Source: Alphaproteobacteria bacterium
Lineage (GTDB): Bacteria > Pseudomonadota > Alphaproteobacteria > Micropepsales > Micropepsaceae
Assembly (NCBI GenBank): GCA_019241645.1
Contig: JAFAWQ010000030.1
Span: 1-42,467 of the forward strand
DNA: 42,467 nt
Direction of reading: 5' to 3'
Under the pieces are notes generated by a model. It was not told where the DNA came from, searched no databases, and saw nothing but the letters and a program-made list of their open reading frames with translations. The position numbers and the translations under genes were made by a program. Below, piece after piece: positions 16,492 through 24,074 of the stretch (position 1 is its first letter; each line of letters opens with the position of its first letter).

Positions 16492-16988
16492 CGCCGCTCC
16501 AAAGTCACGAAACTAAACGCGGGATTATCCGGGCCGTGAGCCGGATGGTCTTCACGCCAGCTTTCCCGCCAATCAATTTCTTTCAGTACGGGCATGATGG
16601 CGTCGCCTTCGAATGTCGCATGGACTTCCGTCAGATGAATACGGCAGGCAAGCGGCAGTGCCTCGCGAAAAATTGCGGCTCCTCCGATCACCGCGATTTC
16701 CTCAGCGAATTCCGCGCGCGCCAGCGTAAGCGCGTCATTGAAAGAATGAACAATCGTGGCCCCGTTAGCTCCAAAATCTTTATCGCGCGTCACGACGATA
16801 TTCGTCCGGCCGGGCAGCGGCTTTTTCGGCAGGCTCTCCCAGGTTTTTCGGCCCATGATGCAGGGATTGCCCATCGTCACGGCCCTAAAGTGCTTCAAGT
16901 CCTCGGGAATGCGCCACGGAAGGCGCCCCCGATTCCCGATCACGCCGTTCTCAGCCCGCGCTACCACCAGCGAAATGATCGGGCTCAT
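16488..16988 (-). CDS. folA: Dihydrofolate reductase
   Basis: 166 residues from ATG 16988, typical DHFR length; an open extension upstream overlaps the acetyltransferase gene and is not needed. Family motifs are VVARAENGVIGNRGRLPWRIPEDLK near the N-terminus (substrate-binding W and the E/D before LKHF), MGRKTWESLP, GRTNIVVTRD and the IGGAAIFREAL loop that contacts NADPH. The enzyme reduces dihydrofolate made by ThyA back to tetrahydrofolate. Its start overlaps the end of the acetyltransferase gene by 4 bases. thyA lies 2 kb upstream on the same strand, but two RcnB-like genes on the opposite strand separate them. Confidence 0.95.
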   Translation of the reverse strand: MSPIISLVVARAENGVIGNRGRLPWRIPEDLKHFRAVTMGNPCIMGRKTWESLPKKPLPGRTNIVVTRDKDFGANGATIVHSFNDALTLARAEFAEEIAVIGGAAIFREALPLACRIHLTEVHATFEGDAIMPVLKEIDWRESWREDHPAHGPDNPAFSFVTLERR

Positions 16989-17476
16989 GAGGCAAGTGTC
17001 CGGAGCGCCTGACCATCCAGGCGGTAGCGTGTCCAGCCTGAGACAGGCTTCGCGCCCAACGCTTCGTAGAATTTGATGGAGGGCTCGTTCCAGTCGAGCA
17101 CGGACCACTCAAATCGGGCGCAGCCCTCCTCTACGGCCCGCTTTGCGAGATGTTTGAGCAGCATTCTTCCGATCCCGGCGCCGCGAAAGGGTGGACGGAC
17201 ATACAAATCTTCCAGATATATCCCAGGCCTCGCGTGAAAGGTGGAGTAGCTGTAAAACCACAAGGCAAAACCGGCCGGCTCGCCGTTCCGTTCGGCAATA
17301 TCGCAGAACGCGTGCGGTTTCGTATTAAACAGCGTAGCCTCAATGCCCGAGGGCGTTGCCGCGCACTCGCCTGCCAGCCTCTCATACTCGGCGAGTTCGT
17401 GGATAAATTGGCAGACCAGCGCGGCGTCGGCAGGTTCTGCCTGACGGATCGATGTGCTTTCGCTCAAGTCGTCCAC
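16985..17476 (-). CDS. GNAT acetyltransferase, diamine N-acetyltransferase-like
   Basis: 163 residues from a GTG at 17476 with GGAAGA about 7 bases upstream. The GNAT fold is clear: RQAEPADAALVCQFIHEL at the N-terminus, LEDLYVRPPFRGAGIGRMLL (acetyl-CoA loop RGAGIG), then CARFEWSVLDWNEPSIKFYE and LGAKPVSGW. The combination YLEDLYV, WSVLDWN and FYE.LGA is characteristic of the spermidine/spermine acetyltransferase branch. The acceptor is probably an amine but is not provable here. The stop overlaps the folA start, so the two are co-translated; why an acetyltransferase is coupled to folA is unclear. Confidence 0.85.
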   Translation of the reverse strand: MDDLSESTSIRQAEPADAALVCQFIHELAEYERLAGECAATPSGIEATLFNTKPHAFCDIAERNGEPAGFALWFYSYSTFHARPGIYLEDLYVRPPFRGAGIGRMLLKHLAKRAVEEGCARFEWSVLDWNEPSIKFYEALGAKPVSGWTRYRLDGQALRTLAS

Positions 17477-17576
17477 CGGTTTCTTCCAGTCAACCTTAAT
17501 CCGGTCGCGGCTTTGGCATAAGAGGCTATGGAACTATGCTGCCATACTCGGGTTGATCGCCGGGAAGGAGAATTCC

Positions 17577-18227
17577 ATGCGAGGTTTGCTGGTCGCCATC
17601 GGCTTTGTGCTGGCTGCAATGCCCGCTTCGGCGGCGGACCGCCACGCGCATAGGAGCCCGACCGCACATGCACATGTCAGTCACCATTCCAGCCACCGGC
17701 AGGCCGTTCGTCGATCGCACGCCGTTCGTCGGCATGTGACGCATCGGGCGCACTCCATGCGACACGCTGTGCGGCACCACACGCATCGCCACGCCAGTCG
17801 CCATTCCTTGCATACTCGCAGTCATCATCATGCGAGGCATCATATCGTCCGCCATGGATCGCATCGTGTTGCGTACAGTCACCGGCACCGGACGGTGCAT
17901 CACGCCAAGCGGCATCCGGCGCACCACGCTCGCGCGGCACATCGGCCACAACGATTCGCGACCGTTCGGCGCGCAGTTTACGCCAGCCGTCGCTTTCATG
18001 CCGGTGCGTACCGCCATCCCGCAGGATGGGCCCACCGCCGCTGGCTCATTGGCCAGCGTGTGCCGAGGACGTGGTTTGTTCGCGACTATTGGATCACGGA
18101 CTGGGCGATTTACGGACTTTGGGCGCCGATCGATGGTCTGATCTGGGTTCGCATCGGTCCCGACGCGGTGCTCATCGAGCCCGACACGGGTGAGGTTGTG
18201 GGTATCGAATACGGCCTGTTCTGGTGA
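17577..18227 (+). CDS. Histidine-rich RcnB-like periplasmic protein
   Basis: 216 residues from ATG 17577, with AAGGAG about 7 bases upstream. A signal peptide covers residues 1-20 (cleavage after ASA). Residues 21-130 are extraordinarily rich in histidine (about 33) and arginine, with runs such as HHTHRH and SHHHARHH, a composition suited to binding Ni2+, Co2+, Zn2+ or Cu2+. The C-terminal 65 residues carry the RcnB pattern: RRWLIGQRVPRTWF, DYWITDWAIYGLWAP, WVRIGPDAVLI and DTGEVVGI. RcnB in E. coli is a periplasmic protein that affects nickel/cobalt efflux. No RcnA-like efflux gene lies nearby. A second, differently tailed RcnB-like gene follows about 135 bp downstream. Confidence 0.85.
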   Translation: MRGLLVAIGFVLAAMPASAADRHAHRSPTAHAHVSHHSSHRQAVRRSHAVRRHVTHRAHSMRHAVRHHTHRHASRHSLHTRSHHHARHHIVRHGSHRVAYSHRHRTVHHAKRHPAHHARAAHRPQRFATVRRAVYASRRFHAGAYRHPAGWAHRRWLIGQRVPRTWFVRDYWITDWAIYGLWAPIDGLIWVRIGPDAVLIEPDTGEVVGIEYGLFW

Positions 18228-18243
18228 TCACATATCCGTGATC
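18226..18243 (+). terminator. Weak hairpin after the His-rich RcnB-like gene
   Basis: GATCAC and GTGATC pair across ATATCC immediately at the stop codon. There is no T tract, so termination activity is doubtful. Confidence 0.2.
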
Positions 18244-18362
18244 TCGATCGAGGACCTGACAGGCGCGCTCCCGGCCTTGCGGCGCAGGCCGAGGCCACCG
18301 TGTTGCAACGTTCTGGACGCCACGGCCATTGTCTATCCTACGAATTGCTCGGGAGAAGCCAG

Positions 18363-18908
18363 ATGAGAACGGCACTAATTTTTGGAATTGCTCTGGGACT
18401 TGTGGCCACCGCGGCCCCGGCAAGCGCAAGTTCAGGCCAGGGCGGCGCGATCCGTCTTGCTGCCAACGATGTGGATAAGCGGGTGGTGGTCAAAGAAAGG
18501 AATAACGGAACGGAAATGCGCCGGACAGTCACGGAGCGGCCGAATGGCACCGATGTTCGCCGCACCGTGACCGAACGGCCGAACGGCACCACCATCCGCC
18601 GCACAGTTACCGACCGGCCAAATGGCGTGAACGTTCGGGTGACCCGGAAGGTCTATCGCGCCCCCCGCCGGTTTCATGCCGCCCGGCCGTGGATAGCGCC
18701 TCGTGGGTTTGTTTATAGGCGCTTTGTGCTTGGCCAGCGCGTTCCAGCCGTATTGCTGGCCGCCAACTTTTTCCTGATGGACTTTGCACTTTATGGGCTT
18801 GAGCCCCCGCCTCCGGGCTATGTCTGGGTGCGCGAGGGCGGCGATGCCGTGCTGGTGAATCGCTACACCGGCGAAGTGGTGCAGGTGGCGTACGACATCT
18901 TTTACTGA
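18363..18908 (+). CDS. RcnB-like periplasmic protein with 13-residue tandem repeats
   Basis: 181 residues from ATG 18363, with GGGAGA about 9 bases upstream; the open frame before it has no start signal. The signal peptide ends near residue 22 (ASA). Instead of the histidines of its neighbour, the mature N-terminus has three and a half copies of a 13-residue unit close to RPNGTDVRRTVTE, giving a basic/threonine-rich stalk. The C-terminus again shows the RcnB pattern: YRRFVLGQRVPAVLL, FFLMDFALYGLEPPP, YVWVREGGDAVLVNRYTGEVV. The two genes are probably an old duplication with different N-terminal extensions. A strong terminator follows. Confidence 0.85.
   Translation: MRTALIFGIALGLVATAAPASASSGQGGAIRLAANDVDKRVVVKERNNGTEMRRTVTERPNGTDVRRTVTERPNGTTIRRTVTDRPNGVNVRVTRKVYRAPRRFHAARPWIAPRGFVYRRFVLGQRVPAVLLAANFFLMDFALYGLEPPPPGYVWVREGGDAVLVNRYTGEVVQVAYDIFY
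18498..18647 (+). repeat. 39-bp in-frame tandem repeat
   Basis: Three 39-bp units (18498-18536, 18537-18575, 18576-18614) and a partial fourth to 18647 encode the R-P/N-N-G-T-x-x-R-R-T-V-T-E/D repeats of the second RcnB-like protein. Units differ at silent and a few coding positions, so the duplication is not recent. Confidence 0.85.
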
Positions 18909-18931
18909 TCGCGTCGCAGACCCTCGATCGA

Positions 18932-18964
18932 AGCCCCGGCGTCATGTGGCGCCGGGGCTTTTTT
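18932..18964 (+). terminator. Rho-independent terminator after the RcnB-like pair
   Basis: AGCCCCGGCG and CGCCGGGGCT form a 10-bp GC-rich stem with an 8-base loop, followed by a run of T reaching 18964. It ends the plus-strand RcnB-like unit and abuts the 3' end of thyA on the other strand. Confidence 0.9.
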
Positions 18965-19758
18965 CACACCGCGACTTCCGCCTTGATATGCGGATGCGCC
19001 TGATAATTCTCCAGCCGGAAATCCTCATAGCTGAAGGAAAAGATGTCCTTCACCTCCGGATTGATGTGCATCGTGGGTAACGGATAGGGCCGGCGCGCCA
19101 GCTGCTCACGAGCCTGCTCCAGATGATTGAGATACAGATGCGCGTCGCCGAAAGTGTGAATGAATTCGCCCGGTTCGAGGCCCGTGACCTGCGCCACCAT
19201 CATGGTGAGCAACGCATACGAGGCGATGTTGAACGGAACGCCGAGGAAAATGTCCGCCGACCGCTGGTAGAGCTGGCAGCTCAGGCGGCCGTTGGCGACA
19301 TAGAACTGGAAGAGGCAGTGGCACGGCGGCAACGCCATCTTCGGCACGTCGGCCGGATTCCAGGCCGTGACGATCAGCCGGCGCGAATCCGGGTTACGCT
19401 TGATATCAGCGATCAGGTTCGAGATCTGGTCGGTGGTGCCGCCGTCGGGATTTGGCCAGGAGCGCCACTGATGCCCGTATACCGGTCCCAACTCGCCACT
19501 TGAGTCGGCCCACTCATCCCAAATTTTGACGCCGCGTTCCTGCAGCCAATGCACGTTGGTGTCGCCGCGCAGGAACCACAGCAGTTCGTGGATGATGGCC
19601 TTAGTAAACAGCTTCTTGGTGGTGAGCAGCGGAAAGCCTTCGGCCAGATCGAACCGCATCTGATGGCCGAAGATCGATAGCGTGCCGGTGCCGGTCCGGT
19701 CGCGTTTTTCTACGCCCGTCTGGAGCGTACGTCCCATCAGATCGAGATACTGGCGCAT
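18964..19758 (-). CDS. thyA: Thymidylate synthase ThyA
   Basis: 264 residues from ATG 19758 ([15 protein letters not shown]), the same length as E. coli ThyA; an open extension to 19815 is not needed. Marks are [16 protein letters not shown], the [14 protein letters not shown] region, [20 protein letters not shown], the catalytic cysteine in [10 protein letters not shown], the phosphate-binding [11 protein letters not shown] and [20 protein letters not shown]. It methylates dUMP with methylene-tetrahydrofolate, generating the dihydrofolate used by FolA. Its start lies 85 bp from the tmRNA acceptor piece, which is transcribed away from it. Confidence 0.97.
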   Translation of the reverse strand: MRQYLDLMGRTLQTGVEKRDRTGTGTLSIFGHQMRFDLAEGFPLLTTKKLFTKAIIHELLWFLRGDTNVHWLQERGVKIWDEWADSSGELGPVYGHQWRSWPNPDGGTTDQISNLIADIKRNPDSRRLIVTAWNPADVPKMALPPCHCLFQFYVANGRLSCQLYQRSADIFLGVPFNIASYALLTMMVAQVTGLEPGEFIHTFGDAHLYLNHLEQAREQLARRPYPLPTMHINPEVKDIFSFSYEDFRLENYQAHPHIKAEVAV

Positions 19759-19833
19759 TCGCTCGAATTTCTCGCGATTCCGGCCGGGCCGTCGAATCCT
19801 ATCGGCAGGCTTCAATTATTTACCCCCACCCCC

Positions 19834-19839
19834 TATATA
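19834..19839 (+). promoter_or_regulatory. Probable -10 element of the tmRNA gene
   Basis: TATATA lies about 7 bases before the start of the strong hairpin that opens the tmRNA acceptor piece, a suitable distance for transcription to begin near 19845. No good -35 element is seen (TTCAAT at 19811-19816 is the best). Confidence 0.4.
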
Positions 19840-19844
19840 GGGAG

Positions 19845-20195
19845 GGTCCGGGTTCGCCCGGACTATGACGATAAACGGCTGCGTAATAAGCGGACTGGAC
19901 CCGGGGGCGGTACCCGGCGGCTCCACCAGCGCCCGCATAGCGGGCGCGGAAGCCGGAAAACGGAAGCTAGAAATCGGATTTCCCGATTTCAGATTCCGGG
20001 TTCTGACTTCCGATAGGGGGCCGAAACAGGATCGACAGACGTGTAAAGGCTGACCTTTCGTCCGGTATGGTATCCGCCGTTATCGGGCTAATCGTACAGG
20101 TGCCAACGATAACGAAATGGCCCTCGCTGCCTAACCTAGGTTAGACAAGCGCGGTTTCGGAGAGGGCACCGGGCAACAGAAGCCCTCTCCACTTC
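19845..20195 (+). ncRNA. ssrA: Circularly permuted two-piece tmRNA (acceptor piece, intervening sequence, coding piece)
   Basis: The order is acceptor piece first, then coding piece, as in alphaproteobacteria. The acceptor piece (about 19845-19928) opens with a GTCCGGG/CCCGGAC stem capped by TTCG and ends in a T-arm (CCGGG/CCCGG) and CGGCTCCACCA. The intervening segment 19929-20016 has a GCGCCCGC/GCGGGCGC hairpin. The coding piece starts at about 20017 with GGGGCCGAAACAGGATCGAC; GGGGCCG pairs with CGGCTCC to rebuild the 7-bp acceptor stem, including one G-T pair. The tag frame at 20102-20134 reads ANDNEMALAA and stop. A GGAGAGGGC/GCCCTCTCC helix lies at 20159-20190. The 3' border of the coding piece is approximate. 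The RNA rescues stalled ribosomes and marks products for proteolysis. Confidence 0.93.
20102..20134 (+). other. tmRNA proteolysis tag reading frame
   Basis: Ten sense codons from the resume codon GCC to TAA encode ANDNEMALAA. ANDN start and ALAA end are typical of alphaproteobacterial tags; the middle is only two residues, making it short. Confidence 0.9.
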
Positions 20196-20245
20196 TCCAT
20201 TCAATTCGAGACTTCACTAATATCCTTGCAGCAAAGAGGGCGGCT

Positions 20246-20863
20246 TTGAGGATCGAACCGGGCGCTTACGATTTCCTTTCGAATTTCAGCACGGTCGGCG
20301 CTATCGCGCTCGGCTCGATATTGGCCACGGCCGGCGCGCTGACGGCCACGCAGATCGAATGGCGGGTCGAGCGCAAGCGACGCGAGCAGCACGCCGCCTT
20401 GTTCTTCGGCGAAGTGCTTTCCGCCATGCTGGCGCTGCTGAAACTCGCCAAAAGGGTAAAGGGGATCGGCGATCCCTATGGCCCGGTAACCATGCGCATC
20501 ATGCGGCAGGCGCTGCAGGAGATCGGCATCTACGATCGCAACCGGGAAAACCTCTACAACCTGCCGGATGCCGCATTGCGGGCGCGCATCCACAAGCTGG
20601 TGCTGCGCATTTCGTCGCCGCTCAATGGCCTTTTTGACATGACGGAAGAGATTCGCGTGGGGCTGCAGCGGCTGCGCACACTCGATTTGCATCCGCAGGA
20701 GCGCGAAGAGGTCGAAGCCCGCATTCGCCATCTGACCGAAATGCGCGAGAGCGCGTTCGACTTCATGGAAAGAACGGCGGAAGAAGTCGAAGTTTTGATT
20801 AGGGATCTCGAGCCTGTGGCAGGGCACGCCTTCGTCGAATACGCCGACCCGGCTCGCGGCTAG
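20246..20863 (+). CDS. Unknown membrane-anchored helical protein
   Basis: 205 residues starting at TTG 20246, which has AGAGGG about 8 bases upstream; no ATG lies near. One hydrophobic segment at about 15-36 (STVGAIALGSILATAGALTA) is followed by long amphipathic, charged helices rich in E, R and L (VERKRREQHA, EEIRVGLQRLRTL, REEVEARIRHLTEMRE), likely coiled coils facing the cytoplasm. No conserved catalytic motif is seen and I do not recognise the family. It lies about 50 bp after the tmRNA coding piece and 40 bp before the sulfotransferase gene on the same strand. Confidence 0.75.
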   Translation: MRIEPGAYDFLSNFSTVGAIALGSILATAGALTATQIEWRVERKRREQHAALFFGEVLSAMLALLKLAKRVKGIGDPYGPVTMRIMRQALQEIGIYDRNRENLYNLPDAALRARIHKLVLRISSPLNGLFDMTEEIRVGLQRLRTLDLHPQEREEVEARIRHLTEMRESAFDFMERTAEEVEVLIRDLEPVAGHAFVEYADPARG

Positions 20864-20903
20864 GCTGGCGGCCCCAAGGCCAAGCTGATACCGACCGCGG
20901 TCA

Positions 20904-22559
20904 ATGATACTCGAAGACGACGACTTTGCGCGCGCCATGGACGCCGTGCGGCCCGATGTGGGGCTGAATCACCCGCGCCTGCGTGAAGCTGCCTCGCTGC
21001 TCGATCAAGGAAGGTTTGTCCCTGCTGAAAGGATCGCCTGCGACTTTCTGAAGACCAATCCGCAGGATGTGAGCGCGCTTCGGCTTCTGGCGGAAATTCT
21101 CATTCGCCTGGAAAGGAGAAGTGAAGCAGAAAATCTGCTCGTGCAGTGCTTGCAGCTGGCGCCCCAATCTGCAGCAGCACGCTTTGCCTATGCCAATGTC
21201 CTGTTGTCGATGAACAAGGCCGAGGCGGCACTCATCGAGACAGAAACGCTGCTGAAACAGCAGTCCCGCAATCCGCTCTTTCGATCGCTGAAACCGCTTG
21301 TGCTTGAGGCAATCGGGAAATATTCCGACGCGGCAACCCTGTGGCGCGAATTGACGCAAGACTATCCGGCCCGCGTGGAATGCTGGTTGCGTCTTGGGTA
21401 TGCGCTCAGGGCCGTCGGCGACCGCGACGACTGCGTCGCTGCTTTCCGCATGGCGATCCATCTCAATCCAACTCTTGGGGAAGCGTATTGGGCTTTGGGC
21501 AATCTCAAGACCCTGCGCTTCACCGAAAGCGATATTTCGGAAATGGAAACACAGCTGGCGTCCGCAGCGTTAGAGTCGACCGACCGGGTCGCGTTGCTGT
21601 TCTCCCTGGGCAAGGCCTATGCCGACCAAGCGCTGCACCCCAAGTCGTTCAGCTATTATGCGAAAGCGAATGCGCTTCAGCGGCTAACCCTTCAGTATGA
21701 TCCGGACGTGTTGACCGATCATGTGCGCCTCTGCAAGGAGGTTTTCACGCCGCAGTTTTTTCGCGGGCGGGCCGGCATGGGCTGCCCGGACGCCTCACCC
21801 ATTTTCATCGTGGGGATGCTGCGGTCGGGTTCGACGCTGGTCGAACAGATTCTTGCCAGTCACTCGCAGGTCGAGGGTACGGCCGAGCTGACCAGTCTCG
21901 ACGAGGTACAGAAGCAAATTCAAAGAATTCTACTGGAAAGCGGTCGGCCAAATCAGCCCTCCGGCCTCGCAACTTTGAGCGCGGAGGAGTTGCGCGAATT
22001 CGGCGAACGATATATGCGCGGCGTACAGCCCCACCGAAAACTGCAACGGCCCCGCTTCACCGATAAGATGGGCGCCAACTTCGTCCATGCCGGTCTCCTG
22101 CAGTTGATCCTTCCAAACGCAAAAATCGTGGACGTGCGACGGCATCCCCTCGCCTGCGGCTGGTCCAATTTCACCCAACTTTTTCCGGCTGGACAGAATT
22201 TCACCTATAGGCTGGCTGATATGGGCCGACTCTACCGCGATTACGTCGAACTCATGGCACACTTCGACGGCGTGTTGCCCGGGAAGGTCCATCGCATTTT
22301 TTACGAGCGCCTGGTGGCGGATCCGAGGACAGAAGTCGTTAGCCTTCTCGACTATCTCGGTCTTCCGTTCGAAGAAGGCTGCCTCAGCTTCCACGAGACT
22401 GAGCGAGCCCTGACAACCGTAAGTTCCGAGCAGGTGCGAAAGCCGATCTACCAGGGGGCCAACGACGAATGGCACAATTTCGAGCCGTGGCTTGGGCCGC
22501 TAAAGTCTGCTCTTGGGCCAGTGGCTGAACGCTATCCCTATGTCCCGGACTTCGACTGA
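20904..22559 (+). CDS. TPR-sulfotransferase fusion protein
   Basis: 551 residues from ATG 20904 (weak ribosome-binding site). Residues 20-290 are tetratricopeptide repeats (for example LREAASLLDQGRFVPAERIA, VECWLRLGYALRAVGDRDD, LGEAYWALGNLK). The C-terminal half is a PAPS-dependent sulfotransferase: the 5'-phosphosulfate loop PIFIVGMLRSGSTLVEQIL begins near residue 299, and the 3'-phosphate motif VRRHPLACGWSNF lies near 411. Such fusions are common in alphaproteobacteria; relatives include tyrosyl-protein and carbohydrate sulfotransferases. The acceptor is unknown; the TPRs may bind a protein or glycan partner. It converges on the YqhA-like gene. Confidence 0.9.
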   Translation: MILEDDDFARAMDAVRPDVGLNHPRLREAASLLDQGRFVPAERIACDFLKTNPQDVSALRLLAEILIRLERRSEAENLLVQCLQLAPQSAAARFAYANVLLSMNKAEAALIETETLLKQQSRNPLFRSLKPLVLEAIGKYSDAATLWRELTQDYPARVECWLRLGYALRAVGDRDDCVAAFRMAIHLNPTLGEAYWALGNLKTLRFTESDISEMETQLASAALESTDRVALLFSLGKAYADQALHPKSFSYYAKANALQRLTLQYDPDVLTDHVRLCKEVFTPQFFRGRAGMGCPDASPIFIVGMLRSGSTLVEQILASHSQVEGTAELTSLDEVQKQIQRILLESGRPNQPSGLATLSAEELREFGERYMRGVQPHRKLQRPRFTDKMGANFVHAGLLQLILPNAKIVDVRRHPLACGWSNFTQLFPAGQNFTYRLADMGRLYRDYVELMAHFDGVLPGKVHRIFYERLVADPRTEVVSLLDYLGLPFEEGCLSFHETERALTTVSSEQVRKPIYQGANDEWHNFEPWLGPLKSALGPVAERYPYVPDFD

Positions 22560-22572
22560 CGGGGCCCATGGG

Positions 22573-23190
22573 TCAAATCGAGAGCGAAATTCCCTGCGCA
22601 AGGCCTTCCGGGCGCTCCACAAGTTGCTCGACCTCGCGCTGTTCCGCGATACGGCGTTCCTCCGACAGTCCCGCCAGCCAATCCATGAAAGCGAACATCA
22701 CGCCGGAAAACAGAAATGTTACGTGCAAGATCACCAGCCACAACAGCTTTTGTTCGCTTAGCGCGGTGTCCGGTTCGGTGAGGCTGACGAATGCCCTGAG
22801 CAGCGAAATTGCCGAAATCGCCACCATTGAACCGATGAGGCGCATCTTGAGCCCGGAAAAATCCAGCGTTCCCATCCAGGAAGGCCGGTCTTCGCTGGCG
22901 CCCGTATCGATCTTGGAGACAAAATTTTCGTAGCCGGAAAAGATGACGATCAGCACCAGATTACCGGCGAGCGAAAGATCGATCAGCGTCAGTACCGACA
23001 GGATCATCTGTTCGGCATCGAGCGCCATGATCCTTGGGACGGCCTCGGCCACCTCCCGAACAAACACAATCAGCAGCATGGCCAGGGCGATCACCAGCCC
23101 CACATAAAACGGCGCCAGCAGCCACCGGGAGCGGAACAGCCCGATTTCCAGATATCGTTCGATCCGGGACTCCTTGGGAACTCTCGCCAT
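22573..23190 (-). CDS. YqhA/UPF0114-family inner membrane protein
   Basis: 205 residues from ATG 23190, with GAGGAGAG just upstream (an earlier in-frame start at 23247 lacks this). Four hydrophobic segments are visible, and the motifs EIGLFRSRWLLAPFYVGL, LIDLSLAGNLVLIVIFSGYENFVSKID, and GLKMRLIGSMVAISAISLLRAF are diagnostic of the UPF0114/YqhA family, which is widespread but without a settled function. The C-terminal 35 residues are charged and glutamate/arginine-rich. It is divergent from chvI with about 170 bp between the starts. Confidence 0.9.
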   Translation of the reverse strand: MARVPKESRIERYLEIGLFRSRWLLAPFYVGLVIALAMLLIVFVREVAEAVPRIMALDAEQMILSVLTLIDLSLAGNLVLIVIFSGYENFVSKIDTGASEDRPSWMGTLDFSGLKMRLIGSMVAISAISLLRAFVSLTEPDTALSEQKLLWLVILHVTFLFSGVMFAFMDWLAGLSEERRIAEQREVEQLVERPEGLAQGISLSI

Positions 23191-23328
23191 TTCTCTCCTC
23201 GCCGCGAAGCGTGGCCTTCTAAAGTAGGCTGACGCCGACGGCAACAAATTCAGCCGTTTAGGTCACGCCTGCCATTGACGCTAACCGCCCCGCACGAGAA
23301 CGTTGCTCGTCTTGTGAATCAAAATCAG

Positions 23329-23334
23329 TATAGT
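23329..23334 (+). promoter_or_regulatory. Possible -10 element upstream of chvI
   Basis: TATAGT lies 30 bases before the chvI ATG. A -35 hexamer at the normal spacing is not evident, so confidence is low. Confidence 0.25.
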
Positions 23335-23363
23335 GGCGAGGCTCTGTGGGCGAAGCCGCGAAC

Positions 23364-24074
23364 ATGACCACCATCGCGCTGGTTGACGACGATCAAAATA
23401 TTCTCAGCTCCGTCAGCATGCTGCTGGAGCAGGAAGGCTTTCAGGTCCGCACTTACCCTGATGGTGCGTCCGCCTTCACGGCGCTTTCGGCCTCGGCGCC
23501 CAACCTCGCCATATTCGACATCAAAATGCCTCGGATGGATGGCCTGGAGCTGCTGCGGCGGTTGCGTCAAAGCAGCGAATTTCCGGTGATCTTCCTTACC
23601 TCCAAGGACGAGGAAATCGATGAGCTCATGGGGTTGAACGCGGGCGCCGACGACTACATCCGAAAGCCTTTCTCGCACCGGCTGCTGCTGGAACGGGTGC
23701 GGGCCGTCCTGCGGCGGCGGGAGCCGCGCAAGGAACCATCCGAGGCCGGAGAGCAAAAGCGCGATACGCTCGTTCGGGGCAGCCTGGTTCTGGATCCGCA
23801 GCGGCACGAATGCACCTGGCAGGGAAAGCCTGTGCGCCTGACCGTCACCGAATTCCTTATTCTGCAATCCCTCGCGCAACGTCCGGGTTTTGTGAAGAGC
23901 CGCGACAACCTGATGGATGCCGCCTACGACGACCAAGTGTATGTCGATGACAGAACTATAGACAGTCATATCAAGCGGTTACGGAAGAAATTTAAGGAAG
24001 TTGATGAGAATTTCGAGGCCATCGAAACACTGTACGGCGTGGGCTACCGGTATCGTGAGAATCAGGCGGACTAG
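23364..24074 (+). CDS. chvI: ChvI-type response regulator
   Basis: 236 residues from ATG 23364, where the usual [14 protein letters not shown] start lies; a GTG at 23346 with GAGG in front is a real alternative adding six residues. The receiver domain has the acidic pocket D8-D10, phospho-acceptor D52 in [13 protein letters not shown], and K in [10 protein letters not shown]. An OmpR-type winged helix follows ([40 protein letters not shown]). ChvI controls envelope, motility and acid-stress genes in rhizobia and relatives. It is directly followed by chvG: the TAG stop abuts the GTG start. Confidence 0.95.
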   Translation: MTTIALVDDDQNILSSVSMLLEQEGFQVRTYPDGASAFTALSASAPNLAIFDIKMPRMDGLELLRRLRQSSEFPVIFLTSKDEEIDELMGLNAGADDYIRKPFSHRLLLERVRAVLRRREPRKEPSEAGEQKRDTLVRGSLVLDPQRHECTWQGKPVRLTVTEFLILQSLAQRPGFVKSRDNLMDAAYDDQVYVDDRTIDSHIKRLRKKFKEVDENFEAIETLYGVGYRYRENQAD

